From NCBI GenBank assembly GCA_041660045.1, contig JBAZXA010000001.1, positions 496,001 through 560,000 of the forward strand: DNA of 64,000 nt, given 5' to 3'. The notes under the pieces are model-generated. The model saw only the letters and a program-made list of their open reading frames with translations. It ran no database searches and was not told where the DNA came from. Shown piece after piece: positions 36,384-46,400 of the stretch. Position 1 is the stretch's first letter; each line of letters starts with the position of its first letter. This DNA is from WM-3-3 sp041660045. Its GTDB lineage: Bacteria > Pseudomonadota > Gammaproteobacteria > Methylococcales > Methylomonadaceae. Made by a program: the position numbers and the translations under genes.

Positions 36384-36959
36384 TTAATGGTCTGATATGG
36401 CCTTATATCTAAAACAATCCGTCAGATGGTCGTTTACCATACCCACCGCTTGCATATAGGCATAGCAGATGGTGCTGCCAACAAATTTAAACCCCCGCTT
36501 TTTTAAATCTTTGCTGATTAAATCCGAGAGTGGGGTTTGTGCAGGTACTTGTTGCGATGTAAGCCAGGCATTTTGTATAGGTTTACCTTCGACATAGCGC
36601 CAAAGATAGTGCTCAAAACTGCCAAATTCATGTTGTACTTGTAAAAAAGCTTGGGCATTCGTTATTGCTGAAGAAATCTTTAAGCGGTTTCGAATAATGC
36701 CTGGGTTAACCAACAATTGTACAATTTTTTCGTCATCATAAGCCGCGACTCTAGCTACTTGAAAATAATCAAAAGCAGCCCGGTAAGTCTCCCGCTTCTG
36801 TAACACTGTAGACCAACTTAAACCTGCTTGAGCACCTTCTAAAATCAGAAACTCAAAAAGCAAATAGTCATCATGAACAGGCACTCCCCATTCAAAATCG
36901 TGATAATGCTCTTCTAATTTAGTGGACATTGCCCACGGACATTTATGTATCGCACTCAT
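36384..36959 (-). CDS. tag: DNA-3-methyladenine glycosylase I
   Basis: Removes 3-methyladenine from alkylated DNA. The 191-residue protein has the N-terminal CPWA with a zinc-ligand Cys, HDFEWGVPVHDD with a zinc-ligand His region, and the C-terminal VNDHLTDCFRY holding the other His and Cys. The centre LILEGAQAGLSWSTVLQKRE is the conserved core helix. The frame opens at TTG 36965; ATG at 36959 is preferred. Pairing with gloA suggests a shared detoxification theme, inferred. Confidence 0.93.
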   Translation of the reverse strand: MSAIHKCPWAMSTKLEEHYHDFEWGVPVHDDYLLFEFLILEGAQAGLSWSTVLQKRETYRAAFDYFQVARVAAYDDEKIVQLLVNPGIIRNRLKISSAITNAQAFLQVQHEFGSFEHYLWRYVEGKPIQNAWLTSQQVPAQTPLSDLISKDLKKRGFKFVGSTICYAYMQAVGMVNDHLTDCFRYKAISDH

Positions 36960-37028
36960 AAACAAGGACAGATCATTTTATTGCTTATCGGTATTGACGG
37001 ACAAATGACTAATTCAGTAGGCACCTGA

Positions 37029-37568
37029 TTAACACAACACGACTAATAATATTAAGCCAGGAATAATACCTAATATTAAACCAACAACTATGCCAATAAG
37101 CTCACCGGAAGAATAATCGCAACCGCCACTACCTATATTAACATGCGCCGCTTTGTCATTATCCAAACCCGCCAACATCATCCCCTCAAATTCATTCGCC
37201 ACTTGTACAGGTGTAGCAGCCTGTAAAATTCGGGCACGCGCGTTGCTGAGTTTAGTGCTAGCCGTTAATAAATCTCGGCTGAAGGGGGCAATAAACCGTG
37301 CATTTTCTAATGCACTCAGAGCGCTATCCGTGGGCGCTAATGCCAATTGCCTAGCTTGCTCCAAAGAATTAGCCGAGCTGATCTCAGCCTTTAGCTGAAC
37401 TAGCTCTGGATATTGCCTTTGTCCTGCCGGACAGGCCGATTGGATTAAAGCCATAGGCTCTGAAGCTGGCCAAATATTTGCCCATGCTGAATTAGAAAAA
37501 CAAGATATACCCAAAATAGACAGCAAAAACATGACTGACACAAACATAACTTTATAATTTTTATACAC
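37029..37568 (-). CDS. Exported or membrane protein of unknown function
   Basis: The 179-residue product has a signal peptide (residues about 1-30, cut near SAWA), a helical mature part, and a strongly hydrophobic C-terminal segment (GELIGIVVGLILGIIPGLIL) that would anchor it. Four Cys occur (two in the leader and SACPAG/GGCDYS, plus a terminal Cys). GTG at 37568 has AGGGAA in good position and adds Lys residues typical of a signal n-region; ATG at 37547 is an alternative. Not recognised. Confidence 0.68.
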   Translation of the reverse strand: MYKNYKVMFVSVMFLLSILGISCFSNSAWANIWPASEPMALIQSACPAGQRQYPELVQLKAEISSANSLEQARQLALAPTDSALSALENARFIAPFSRDLLTASTKLSNARARILQAATPVQVANEFEGMMLAGLDNDKAAHVNIGSGGCDYSSGELIGIVVGLILGIIPGLILLVVLC

Positions 37569-38045
37569 GCTGGTTCCCTAATTTTAAATTTCAAGTTGCT
37601 AGTAAATTTTACAATAAACTAGTTAAGGCTTGGTTAATAGACAGCACCTAGCATCAATGGCTTAAATGTATCATGAAGTCTAACCAATATAATGTAAATA
37701 GGGGGCTAAAAAACTCACAACTGACGCACTGTTTTGTTAAGAATTGACTTACATTACAAAATCAAATGATTGCGCGTTTAGTCTGTAATAAACTATAGCT
37801 ATTAAAACTGAACTTTCCTTAGATGATTTTTGTAGCGTCATTATTTTCATCACGAAAAAACCACCTTTCACCCCGAATAACCGGTATTTCGCCATAAAAT
37901 CAACAGCAGACGTGCATTTGCTTATAGAATAATTACGAATTTGTGAATTAGGCCTAATCTAGGCCTGTCTGGTTCAAGCAATGATCTTTAAACGTAGTTG
38001 CTTTTTTCATCGTCGTAGTGTTGTTTTTTGTCGTAGTCGTATTAA

Positions 38046-38078
38046 GACACCCTTTTTAAAGGATTTAAAAAGGGTGTC
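38046..38078. repeat. Perfect 15-base-stem palindrome with GGA loop
   Basis: GACACCCTTTTTAAA (38046-38060) and TTTAAAAAGGGTGTC (38064-38078) are exact complements around GGA. A nearby AAATCCTTGTTTAAA (about 38083-38097) can pair with the inner part of the stem instead, so two exclusive RNA folds are possible. No gene ends within 450 bases, so it is not an ordinary gene terminator. Confidence 0.6.
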
Positions 38079-38346
38079 ATTAAAATCCTTGTTTAAAATC
38101 GGCTTTACTTTAGTGTAAATTCACCAGCCTTCCCGCGTTTAGCTAAGTAGTTCCCACGAATCACACCCTACTTAACGCCATTGGTGTAATCATCAATGTT
38201 CTTGCGCTATTTTAAATTTGCGATGTGATTTAGCCGCTACAACTGTTAAATAATATTTTCATCCTGCAAAAAAGGCCTTTTGACTGAGATTACCGGCCAT
38301 TTGCCATACCTTTAAGTCAAATCCAGCACTAACCCGCATAATAATT

Positions 38347-38389
38347 TTGAATTTGTGAACTGCATCAAATTTTGTCGCCACAAATTCAA
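38347..38389. repeat. 11-bp perfect inverted repeat upstream of PEP-CTERM gene
   Basis: TTGAATTTGTG (38347-38357) and CACAAATTCAA (38379-38389) are exact complements with 21 bases between. The GAATTTGTG core is also present 410 bases upstream. Probable regulator-binding dyad about 140 bases before the start codon. Confidence 0.45.
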
Positions 38390-38529
38390 CTAAGGAAATC
38401 TAAAAAAAATGTTTGTCTTAGGCTTTTAAACACCTAATTAAAATGGATTAAACAACTCTGTGCCCACAAAGCACTATGAAATTAAGCGAACTGAAATCTT
38501 TATCACCATCACAAATTAGGAGTTTAAAC

Positions 38530-39228
38530 ATGAAAAATTTTAGCCGTTTGCAAAAACGTGCTTTAGCCACTATCGGTGGCTTAGCATTATTTTTAAACCT
38601 AGGTACAGCATTCAGCTCTACCATCGAAGCTAGCGCAAGTATAGATTTATCTAGATTAACCATAGGTATTTCTGGCGCTACTTATACCTCAAGCTTATTC
38701 GGCTCCTCTAAATCAGCTGATGAAAGTGGCGCATTTACCAGTGAATCATCAAGAAGCCTAAGCAATTTTTTTGCAAACACCTCTGGCAATGATGTAGGCG
38801 CTGGCGCTGCCCATGCCGAACAGATCACCCGCTTTATTATTAGTGGTACCGGTATTTTAGCTATTTCAGCAGATTATTATTTAACCGCCTTAGCTGGTGC
38901 AGGTTTGGATCCTTCAAGTGTTAGCACTGCAAGCTCAAAAGCAAGCTTAAGCTTATCTTCTGGCGGCAGTGTTTTATTTTCTGATGAGGCAAGCTTGCCA
39001 TTATCTGATCCAAGCGTGACTGACGAACACGGTATCTTACAAGTGTTCATCCCTGTGTTTAATGGTGAAATTATTGATTTAAAAAGCACTATTTATGCTT
39101 CAGCATCGAATGTTATTTCCGCTGGTGGTGTAAGTTCAGTACCTGTACCTGGAGCAATTTGGTTATTTGGTTCGGCTGTTATAGGCTTTTTGGGCGCAGC
39201 ACGCCGTAAATCAGCATTAGCGGCTTAA
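38530..39228 (+). CDS. PEP-CTERM sorting-domain protein
   Basis: The 232-residue exported protein has an N-terminal signal (QKRALATIGGLALFLNLGTAF), a Ser/Ala-rich body that is probably beta-structured, and a C-terminal PEP-CTERM tail: VPVPGAIWLFGSA, hydrophobic helix, then AARRK. Such tails are processed by an exosortase, usually in bacteria making extracellular polysaccharide. The frame is open from ATG 38476, but ATG at 38530 has AGGAG 8 bases upstream. Its ligand or role is unknown; a histidine-kinase pair follows on the same strand. Confidence 0.88.
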   Translation: MKNFSRLQKRALATIGGLALFLNLGTAFSSTIEASASIDLSRLTIGISGATYTSSLFGSSKSADESGAFTSESSRSLSNFFANTSGNDVGAGAAHAEQITRFIISGTGILAISADYYLTALAGAGLDPSSVSTASSKASLSLSSGGSVLFSDEASLPLSDPSVTDEHGILQVFIPVFNGEIIDLKSTIYASASNVISAGGVSSVPVPGAIWLFGSAVIGFLGAARRKSALAA

Positions 39229-39253
39229 TCTGTCTTAAGTTCCATGAGTTGAA

Positions 39254-39284
39254 GATTTGGCCTTTACCAGAGAAAGGCCAAATC
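39254..39284 (+). terminator. Terminator-like hairpin after the PEP-CTERM gene
   Basis: Perfect 12-base stem GATTTGGCCTTT / AAAGGCCAAATC with a 7-base loop, 26 bases after the stop codon. A T-run is missing, but the stem is strong and well placed. Confidence 0.5.
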
Positions 39285-39518
39285 GATCGCTTTAAGCCAC
39301 CAAAATTTATTATTTTTTATAGGTTCATTACTTTAAAGCTAAAGCTCACCTGTAAGCAGAATGTGTATGTTCTTTTACGCTTAGCTTTAAATTCATTAGC
39401 TATCTAATTACAGAATTTTAAACTTAATAAGCATTTAAGCATTTTGGAAAATTCCAAAATAACACAGATGTTTTTATATCATTCAATCTGACTAGCAATT
39501 GATTGCGCGGACAAGCTT

Positions 39519-40859
39519 ATGGATTTTTTTGAACATTCTATAGTCTGCCTTTGGCTAGAAAATAGCACTAAACTTTCGCAGCAATTTTTTATTGTTGTGG
39601 TCGCAGCTTTTGCCCTAATACGAATAGAATGGCTAAGATTAGCCTTAAGAAACGCTGACCTATCATGGCAATATCGTTTTATTACCACGTTAGTATTTAG
39701 TACCTTAGCTATTTTCGGTAGCCATAATGGCCTATCTATCGATATTTACGAAAGATTAGAGACTTTAGGTTTACTTGAAAACTACCCTGAAAAAGTAGGC
39801 CAACCCCCTGCGCTTATCAACTTTTCAGATACCATCACCCTGACAGCGGGGCTAATTGGTGGGCCTTTTGTAGGTACTTGCGTTGGCTTTATTACAGGTT
39901 TGGAAAGTTTTCTAACCGACCATGGCGACTTAAGTAATAGCATTAGTAGTCTTGCTTTAGGTGTGTTTGCCGGCATTATCCGATATACCCGTGCGGCATG
40001 GATACTCACAGAAAAAGGGGTGCTTTTAGTCGGTGCCTCTGGCACGTTGCTGCATTTTTGTATTTTATTACTGGCCACAAAACTTTCCCAGGACACACTA
40101 CTCTACGCCTCGGTGGTAATAGTTCCCATCGGCATCGTCAACAGTCTCGGCTGTGTGTTATTTTTTTGGATTATGCGCGATTTAGATCGTGAATACCTAG
40201 AAAACGCAGCGCATGAAGCCCATTTAATGTTATTGCAAGCCGAGCTACGAACTTTCCGCGCCCAAGTTGATCCCCACTTTTTAAACAATACCTTAAATGA
40301 CCTAAATTCATTAATTAGGCGAGATCCTGATCGGGCTAGGGAATACATCATTAAATTGGCAGATTTTTTTAAATACACCCGTGAATTTTCACAACTCACC
40401 TCTATTAGTTTGCACCAAGAGTTAGCCCAACTTAAACGCTTCCTTGAGCTTCAGCGTTTGGGTTTGGATGATAAGCTACAAGACAGTTTTGAAATAGATG
40501 AAGCGCTATTACCATGCCAAGTACTCCCTGGTAGCCTTTTAGCATTAGTTGAGAATTCCTTAAAACATGGTTTTAAGGGTCGGCCAGCGCCATATTGCTT
40601 AAAGATAATGGTTAAGGAGGATGCCCAAAATTTAATTTTACAAGTGCATGACAACGGTCATGGCATACCCAGTGACCTCATCAACTCATTAGGTAAGCAT
40701 CCGGTATTATCGCAAAGCAAAGGCGGTGGCGTGGCCTTATATCATTTGGTGCAAAGCTTACATCTAGTGTTTGGTGAACGTGCTAAATTAAATTACGAAA
40801 GTATTATTGAAAAATATACCGTCGCTACCCTAACACAGCCAAAATGGATAATTCCATGA
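39519..40859 (+). CDS. LytS-type sensor histidine kinase
   Basis: The 446-residue membrane kinase has a 5TMR-LYT-like N-terminal sensor (about residues 20-215; TLTAGLIGGPFVGT and FITGLESFL are the recognisable parts), then the His_kinase domain of the LytS family with the phosphoacceptor in AQVDPHFLNNTLND (near residue 253), and a HATPase end with LVENSLKHGF and VHDNGHGIP. The stop codon overlaps the next start as ATGA, so the pair is coupled. The signal sensed is unknown. Confidence 0.9.
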   Translation: MDFFEHSIVCLWLENSTKLSQQFFIVVVAAFALIRIEWLRLALRNADLSWQYRFITTLVFSTLAIFGSHNGLSIDIYERLETLGLLENYPEKVGQPPALINFSDTITLTAGLIGGPFVGTCVGFITGLESFLTDHGDLSNSISSLALGVFAGIIRYTRAAWILTEKGVLLVGASGTLLHFCILLLATKLSQDTLLYASVVIVPIGIVNSLGCVLFFWIMRDLDREYLENAAHEAHLMLLQAELRTFRAQVDPHFLNNTLNDLNSLIRRDPDRAREYIIKLADFFKYTREFSQLTSISLHQELAQLKRFLELQRLGLDDKLQDSFEIDEALLPCQVLPGSLLALVENSLKHGFKGRPAPYCLKIMVKEDAQNLILQVHDNGHGIPSDLINSLGKHPVLSQSKGGGVALYHLVQSLHLVFGERAKLNYESIIEKYTVATLTQPKWIIP

Positions 40860-41236
40860 AAATAATAAACGTTGTTATCATAGAAGACCGTCCTATGGCT
40901 CGAGACGAATTAAAATATTTATTATCACAACATGCTGATATTTCTGTAGTTGGTGAGTTTGAAAATACCGAAACTGCTTGGCCCATCCTTGCCTCGGGAA
41001 CAATTGATGGTGTCTTTTTAGATATCAATATCGCAACCGAATCAGATACAGCGGGTTTGGATATGGCGGGCAAAATTAATCGCCTAGGCTTGGCTAACCC
41101 ACCTTGGATCGTGTTTACAACTGGCTATGACCAATACGAAGAACAAGCAAAAAAAATAAAACATTTCGGTTATTTGGTAAAACCCTTAGACGAATATAAA
41201 ATCACCCCGATCTTAAATAGAGTCCGTGAACTTTAA
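40856..41236 (+). CDS. Receiver-only response regulator, LytR/AlgR-type
   Basis: The 126-residue protein has a complete receiver: acidic pocket IIEDRP, phosphoacceptor Asp in GVFLDIN (near 58), Thr in IVFTTGYDQYEEQA and Lys in YLVKPLDEY. The TGYDQY...YLVKPLD pattern is that of LytTR-family receivers, but the chain stops where a LytTR DNA-binding domain would begin, and none is found in the next 258 bases. I chose ATG 40856 (coupled ATGA) over ATG 40844. It must act through a partner protein or as a phosphate sink. Confidence 0.87.
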   Translation: MKIINVVIIEDRPMARDELKYLLSQHADISVVGEFENTETAWPILASGTIDGVFLDINIATESDTAGLDMAGKINRLGLANPPWIVFTTGYDQYEEQAKKIKHFGYLVKPLDEYKITPILNRVREL

Positions 41237-41494
41237 AACCTTAGATGCACCACCTGTAATGGCCAAACTGTCACATCCCTAGCACATTATCACTATTAAG
41301 TGATATCACGCCCGCAAAAATCTTGGTCATTTAAAATTCTAGCCCGCTATTATAAAATAACCCAGATTTGTTCTTCCTGTCGCCAATTTTGGGAACTTAC
41401 TAACCATTAAGTACTTCTAATCCGCTGGATAGATAGATAAACCGTCCCAAATAACGCATCGCTTTAAACAAAATACTGGCTTTAGTCATATCTT

Positions 41495-42457
41495 ATGCCC
41501 AACTGGTACCCTAATAATTCACAAACGATCGGTAAAACCCCTCTCGTTCAATTAAATCGGATTGCTGATAACACTCCGGTCACCTTGCTGGCCAAAATAG
41601 AGGGTAGAAATCCGGCCTATTCTGTTAAATGCCGCATAGGTGTTGCCATGGTGGATGATGCCGAAAACCGTGGTTTGCTGACACCCGGAACAGAATTGCT
41701 CGAAGCCACTAGCGGTAACACCGGTATAGCTTTAGCTTTTGTTGCTGCCGCGCGCGGTATCCCTATCACTTTAACTATGCCGGAAACCATGAGTTTAGAA
41801 CGGCGAAAACTACTCATGGCTTATGGTGCTAAATTGATACTAACAGAAGGCGCTAAAGGCATGGCTGGGGCAATTGCAAAAGCCGAAGAAATTAAGGCTT
41901 CTGAACCAAACCGCTATGTTTTACTGCAACAATTTAAAAACCCGGCTAACCCTCAAATCCATGAACACAGCACAGGCCCTGAAATCTGGCAAGATACCGA
42001 AGGTAAAATTGATATTTTAGTGTCTGGCGTTGGCACCGGTGGGACAATAACCGGCGTTTCCCGCTATATTAAGCAATACTGTGGTAAAGCGATACTCTCG
42101 GTAGCAGTTGAACCTTCAGCAAGCCCAGTACTTAGCCAAACACGCCTAGGCCTGCAACTGACCCCATCACCGCATAAAATCCAAGGCATTGGCGCTGGTT
42201 TTATTCCCGATGTACTCGATTTGTCTTTAGTCGATGAAATCGAACAGGTTAGCAATGAAGAGGCAATAGACTATGCGCGCCGACTTGCCCGTGAAGAAGG
42301 AATTATTTCTGGAATTTCGTGTGGAGCTGCCGTTGCGGTTGCCGTGCGTCTGGCAAAACGGCCAGAACATAACGGTAAAACCATAGTTGTCATTTTACCA
42401 GACTCTGGCGAGCGCTATCTGAGTAGCGTTTTATTTGAAAACATCTTAGCCTCCTAA
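41495..42457 (+). CDS. cysK: Cysteine synthase A (O-acetylserine sulfhydrylase)
   Basis: Makes cysteine from O-acetylserine and sulfide. The 320-residue PLP enzyme has the cofactor Lys in NPAYSVKCRIG (near residue 49), TSGNTGIALAFVAAARG, MSLERRKLL and the phosphate-binding GVGTGGTITG. SVKCR with MPETMSLERR marks the CysK rather than CysM branch. The next gene is serine acetyltransferase, which makes its substrate and can form the cysteine synthase complex with it. Confidence 0.95.
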   Translation: MPNWYPNNSQTIGKTPLVQLNRIADNTPVTLLAKIEGRNPAYSVKCRIGVAMVDDAENRGLLTPGTELLEATSGNTGIALAFVAAARGIPITLTMPETMSLERRKLLMAYGAKLILTEGAKGMAGAIAKAEEIKASEPNRYVLLQQFKNPANPQIHEHSTGPEIWQDTEGKIDILVSGVGTGGTITGVSRYIKQYCGKAILSVAVEPSASPVLSQTRLGLQLTPSPHKIQGIGAGFIPDVLDLSLVDEIEQVSNEEAIDYARRLAREEGIISGISCGAAVAVAVRLAKRPEHNGKTIVVILPDSGERYLSSVLFENILAS

Positions 42458-42466
42458 ACGTTACCT

Positions 42467-43405
42467 ATGACTGAAGACCTATGCCCAAATGACAAACAAG
42501 ACTGGGGAATAACGGGGCTAGTTGAACAGCTAAGCCAGTTACGTGCCCAGTCTTTACAAATCCGTCAGCGCCGTAATCCACCGCCTAAGCTACCCTCAAA
42601 AAAAATATTGGGCAGCATTATCGATAATTTAGCCGCGGTTTTATTTCCAAACCGCTTAGGGTTACTCGATTTAACTGTAGAAGGCACTGATTATTTTGTT
42701 GGCCATACCCTGGATAGCCAGTTACGGGAACTCTACAAGCAAATCCGCCGTGAATTGCAATACCGTGATGAAAAACTTGCCGATAGCCAACAAATCCATC
42801 AGCAAGCCTTAACTTATACCCGCAGTTTTGCGACCCAATTGCCAAATATTAGAACGCTGATTGAAACTGATATACAGGCTGCATACGAAGGTGACCCAGC
42901 TGCCAGAAACCCCGATGAAGTCCTAATTTGTTATCCTGGCATTGCCGCCATTATTCACCACCGCATTGCCCACGTTCTCTATCAACAAGGTTTAACGCTG
43001 GTTGCACGTATTATTTCAGAAGTTGCCCATTCAATCACCGGCATCGATATTCATCCTGGCGCACAAATTGGTGAAAGCTTTTTTATTGATCATGGCACTG
43101 GCGTTGTCATCGGAGAAACCGCAATCATTGGTAATCGGGTCAGACTTTATCAAGCGGTAACATTGGGTGCAAAACGCTTTGCTAAAGATGAGGCTGGACA
43201 TTTGATAAAAGGCAATGAACGACATCCCATTGTAGAAGATGATGTTGTGATTTATGCAGGGGCAACAATCCTAGGGCGTATAACCATAGGCCGAGCTTCC
43301 ACCATCGGTGGCAATGTTTGGCTAACCCATAGCATCCCAGCTGGGAGCATCATCAGCCAAGCGCAAGTCCGTAGTGAATGTTTTGATGGCGGAGCTGGTA
43401 TTTAG
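42467..43405 (+). CDS. cysE: Serine O-acetyltransferase
   Basis: Acetylates serine from acetyl-CoA. The 312-residue protein has a helical N-terminal part (about residues 1-180) and left-handed beta-helix hexapeptide repeats: GIDIHPGAQIGESFFIDHG, GVVIGETAIIG, and RITIGRASTIGGNVW. The catalytic Asp and His are in DIHPGA and DHGTG. The C-terminal VRSECFDGGAGI differs from E. coli CysE, whose tail ends in Ile and inserts in CysK; here the last residue is also Ile, so the complex may form. Long N-terminus as in EpsC-type enzymes. Confidence 0.93.
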   Translation: MTEDLCPNDKQDWGITGLVEQLSQLRAQSLQIRQRRNPPPKLPSKKILGSIIDNLAAVLFPNRLGLLDLTVEGTDYFVGHTLDSQLRELYKQIRRELQYRDEKLADSQQIHQQALTYTRSFATQLPNIRTLIETDIQAAYEGDPAARNPDEVLICYPGIAAIIHHRIAHVLYQQGLTLVARIISEVAHSITGIDIHPGAQIGESFFIDHGTGVVIGETAIIGNRVRLYQAVTLGAKRFAKDEAGHLIKGNERHPIVEDDVVIYAGATILGRITIGRASTIGGNVWLTHSIPAGSIISQAQVRSECFDGGAGI

Positions 43406-43415
43406 CCGCCATCAA
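43383..43415. terminator. Hairpin at the convergent cysE / RND junction
   Basis: Perfect 10-base stem TTGATGGCGG / CCGCCATCAA with a 13-base loop that includes the cysE stop codon. The opposing RND gene ends 17 bases away. Flanking T-runs are poor, so this is a likely but not classical bidirectional end. Confidence 0.45.
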
Positions 43416-43431
43416 CAAAAAGCATAGTATT

Positions 43432-46400
43432 TTAAACTTCAGCGGCAATGCCACTGTCTTCATGCGCAGCATGATTTTGCGCCAGCATTAAATAAACCGC
43501 AGGAATCACAAACAACGTAAACAAGGTACCGATAGCTATTCCTGTGGCAATAACCAAGCCCATATTAAAACGGGATACAGCGCCCGCACCCGTTGCTAAA
43601 ATTAAAGGCAACACCCCTAAAACCATAGCGGCAGTGGTCATTAAAATTGGCCTTAAGCGGATACTTGCAGCTTGTTCAATCGCACTGCGCTTACTGAGCC
43701 CTGATTTTTGTAAATTATTGGCAAACTCCACAATTAATATACCGTGCTTACTGATCAACCCCATTAAGGTAACCAAACCCACTTCCGTATAAATATTCAA
43801 CGATGCTTGGCCCACGCCTATAGCAATAAATATTAAAGCGCCCGCAATCGACATAGGCACAGAAACCAAAATAATCAGAGGATCCCTAAAACTTTCAAAT
43901 TGTGCCGCCAACGCCAAAAAGATGATGATTAGCGCAAATGCAAAAGTAAATACAAAACCACTGGATTCTTTTACCAATTGTCTGGACTGCCCACCATAAT
44001 CAATTGACGAACTCGCTGGTAAAACCCGTTTGGCAATCGCTTGCAATTCTGCCAAGGCATCACCTAGTGTCACGCCAGGAAAAGGCACACCCGAAATGGT
44101 GGCCGCATTAAGTTGTTGGAAATGATTTAATGATTGTGGAACGGTTTTAGTGCTAATACTAATAATGGTCGAAAGTGGTACAGTTTCTCCGGTCGCGGCC
44201 CTAATCGGATAATCTTTTAATTGTTCAGCATTTAACCGAAAACCTTGTTGGACTTGCGGTATTACTTTGTAAGAACGCCCAGATAAACTGAAATAATTAA
44301 CATAGCCACCGCCTAACATGGAGGCCAATGCAGACCCCACATCCTGCATAGTCAAACCCAATAAAGCCGCTTTGTTACGATCAATATTAATTTCAGACTG
44401 CGGCTGATCGTATTTTAAGTCACTGTCTATAAAAATAAACATACCGCTTTTGCGTACTTCTTGAAGAAACTGCAGGCTTAATTCATTTAATTGTTCAAAG
44501 GACTCCGTGGAACCAATGACAAATTGCACTGGTAAGCCACTGCTTCCTGGTAAAGGTGGTGGTTGAAAAGCAGCCACCCGCACACCGGCAATATGATTGA
44601 GTTCATTTTGCAGCAGCGGCTGTAATTGGTTGCTGGTTTGTTGGCGCTGATCCCAAGGCTTAAGTACCATGCCGGAAATAGATTGTCCTGGGACATCCAA
44701 TTGGAAGACATGATCAACTTCATTATGCGTTATAAATTGCTCATAAACTTGACGGGAATACAATTGCCGTTGCTGTAAAGTAGCGTCTGGCGCGGAAGTG
44801 GATGAGGTAATAATGATGCCTTGGTCTTCTTGCGGTGCTAACTCGCTGTTCGCACTTTTATATAAAAAATAGATGCTCCCCAGTATTATTAAAGCAAAAA
44901 CGCCGGTCACCGGTAAAAAATTTAAAGAGCCTTGTAAAGTGTTACGGTAACGTACACTAAGCCGATTAAACTGCCTATCAACAAAATCAACAACACGCTC
45001 TTCCCAACCACTTCGGTCTGGCGCATGCGCCTTCAACAAACGCGAACACATCATTGGTGATAAGGTCAGCGCCACAATGGCTGATACCGTAACAGCAGCT
45101 ACCACAGTAAAGGCAAACTCGGAAAATAACGCCCCTGTCAGTCCACCTTGAAAGCCAACAGGTATATAGACAGCCACCAGCACTATGGTCATGGCTATAA
45201 TAGGTCCGGTTAATTCCCGTGCAGCTTTAATGGCTGCAGGGATAGGCTGCATGCCCTCTTCCAAATGTCGGTTAATATTTTCGACAACAATAATGGCATC
45301 GTCCACCACTAAACCGATAGACAGCACTAAGGCTAATAAGGTCAGCAAATTTATCGAAAAACCAAAGGCCACCATTAAGGTGAAAGTACCGATTAATGAA
45401 AGCGGTATGGCAATCACCGGAATTAACACTGAACGTGGCGATCCCAAAAAGGCAAAAACTACAAACGTGACAATGATTAAAGCCTCTACCAAAGTATGGA
45501 TAACTTCATCAATTGAGCTGTCGACAAACTTGGTCGAGTCATACACAATTTTTGCCGTCATACCATCTGGCAACTGTTTTTGAATATCTGGAAAAATAGC
45601 ACGTACCCGGCTAATCACATCTAGCAAATTGGCACTAGGCGCAACTTGCAAGCCTATATATACTGCTTTATCACCATCAAATGAAACACTGGATTCATAA
45701 TCATCAGCACCCAAAGTTACATGTGCCACATCCTTAAGCCGGATTAAAGCGCCATCTTGCTGTTTAAGAATTAACTCTTCAAACTCCGCAACCGAATGCA
45801 AACCGGTAGATGCTGTTAAATTTACCTGCACCATTTGCCCTTTAGTGCGGCCTAAACCGGCAATAAAATCGTTACGGGTTAATGCCAAGCTAACATCACT
45901 AGCTGTCATACCATAAATTTTAAGCTTATTAGGGTCTAACCACGCACGCAGAGAAAAGTTTTTACTGCCCAATAATTCCGCTAATTGGATACCTTCCACG
46001 GATTGCAATTTCGGCTGCACTGTACGGATTAAGTAATCGGTAATATTATTGGCTGGCATCACATCGCTGGAAAAGCCTATATACATAGCGTCTATGGTTT
46101 GTCCAATGGAAATGTTGATGACAGGACGCTGGGATTCTGGCGGCAGTTGATTAAGGATTGAATTAATTTTTGAATTAATTTCGGTGAGTGCTTTATCCGG
46201 ATCAAAATTTAAGCGTAAATTGGCTGTAATGGTACTCAAACCACTTTGGCTAGTTGAAGTGATGTAATCTATACCATTGGCTTGGGAAATAATATTTTCT
46301 AAAGGCGTGGTAATAAAGCCTGCAATAATATCCGGATCCGCACCATAATAAGCCGTTGTCACGGTAACCACGGCATTTTCGGTACGCGGGTATTGTAAAA

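Larger units (their letters stand above)
37569..38529. other. Long non-coding region rich in inverted repeats
   Basis: About 960 bases with no credible gene, lying between two genes transcribed away from each other. It holds AGGCCTA/TAGGCCT around ATC (37950-37966), a perfect 15-base-stem palindrome (38046-38078) and an 11-base inverted repeat (38347-38389). The 11-mer GAATTTGTGAA occurs twice (37937-37947, 38349-38359) and its 9-base core again inverted. It may hold regulatory sites for the PEP-CTERM gene or a small RNA. Confidence 0.5.
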
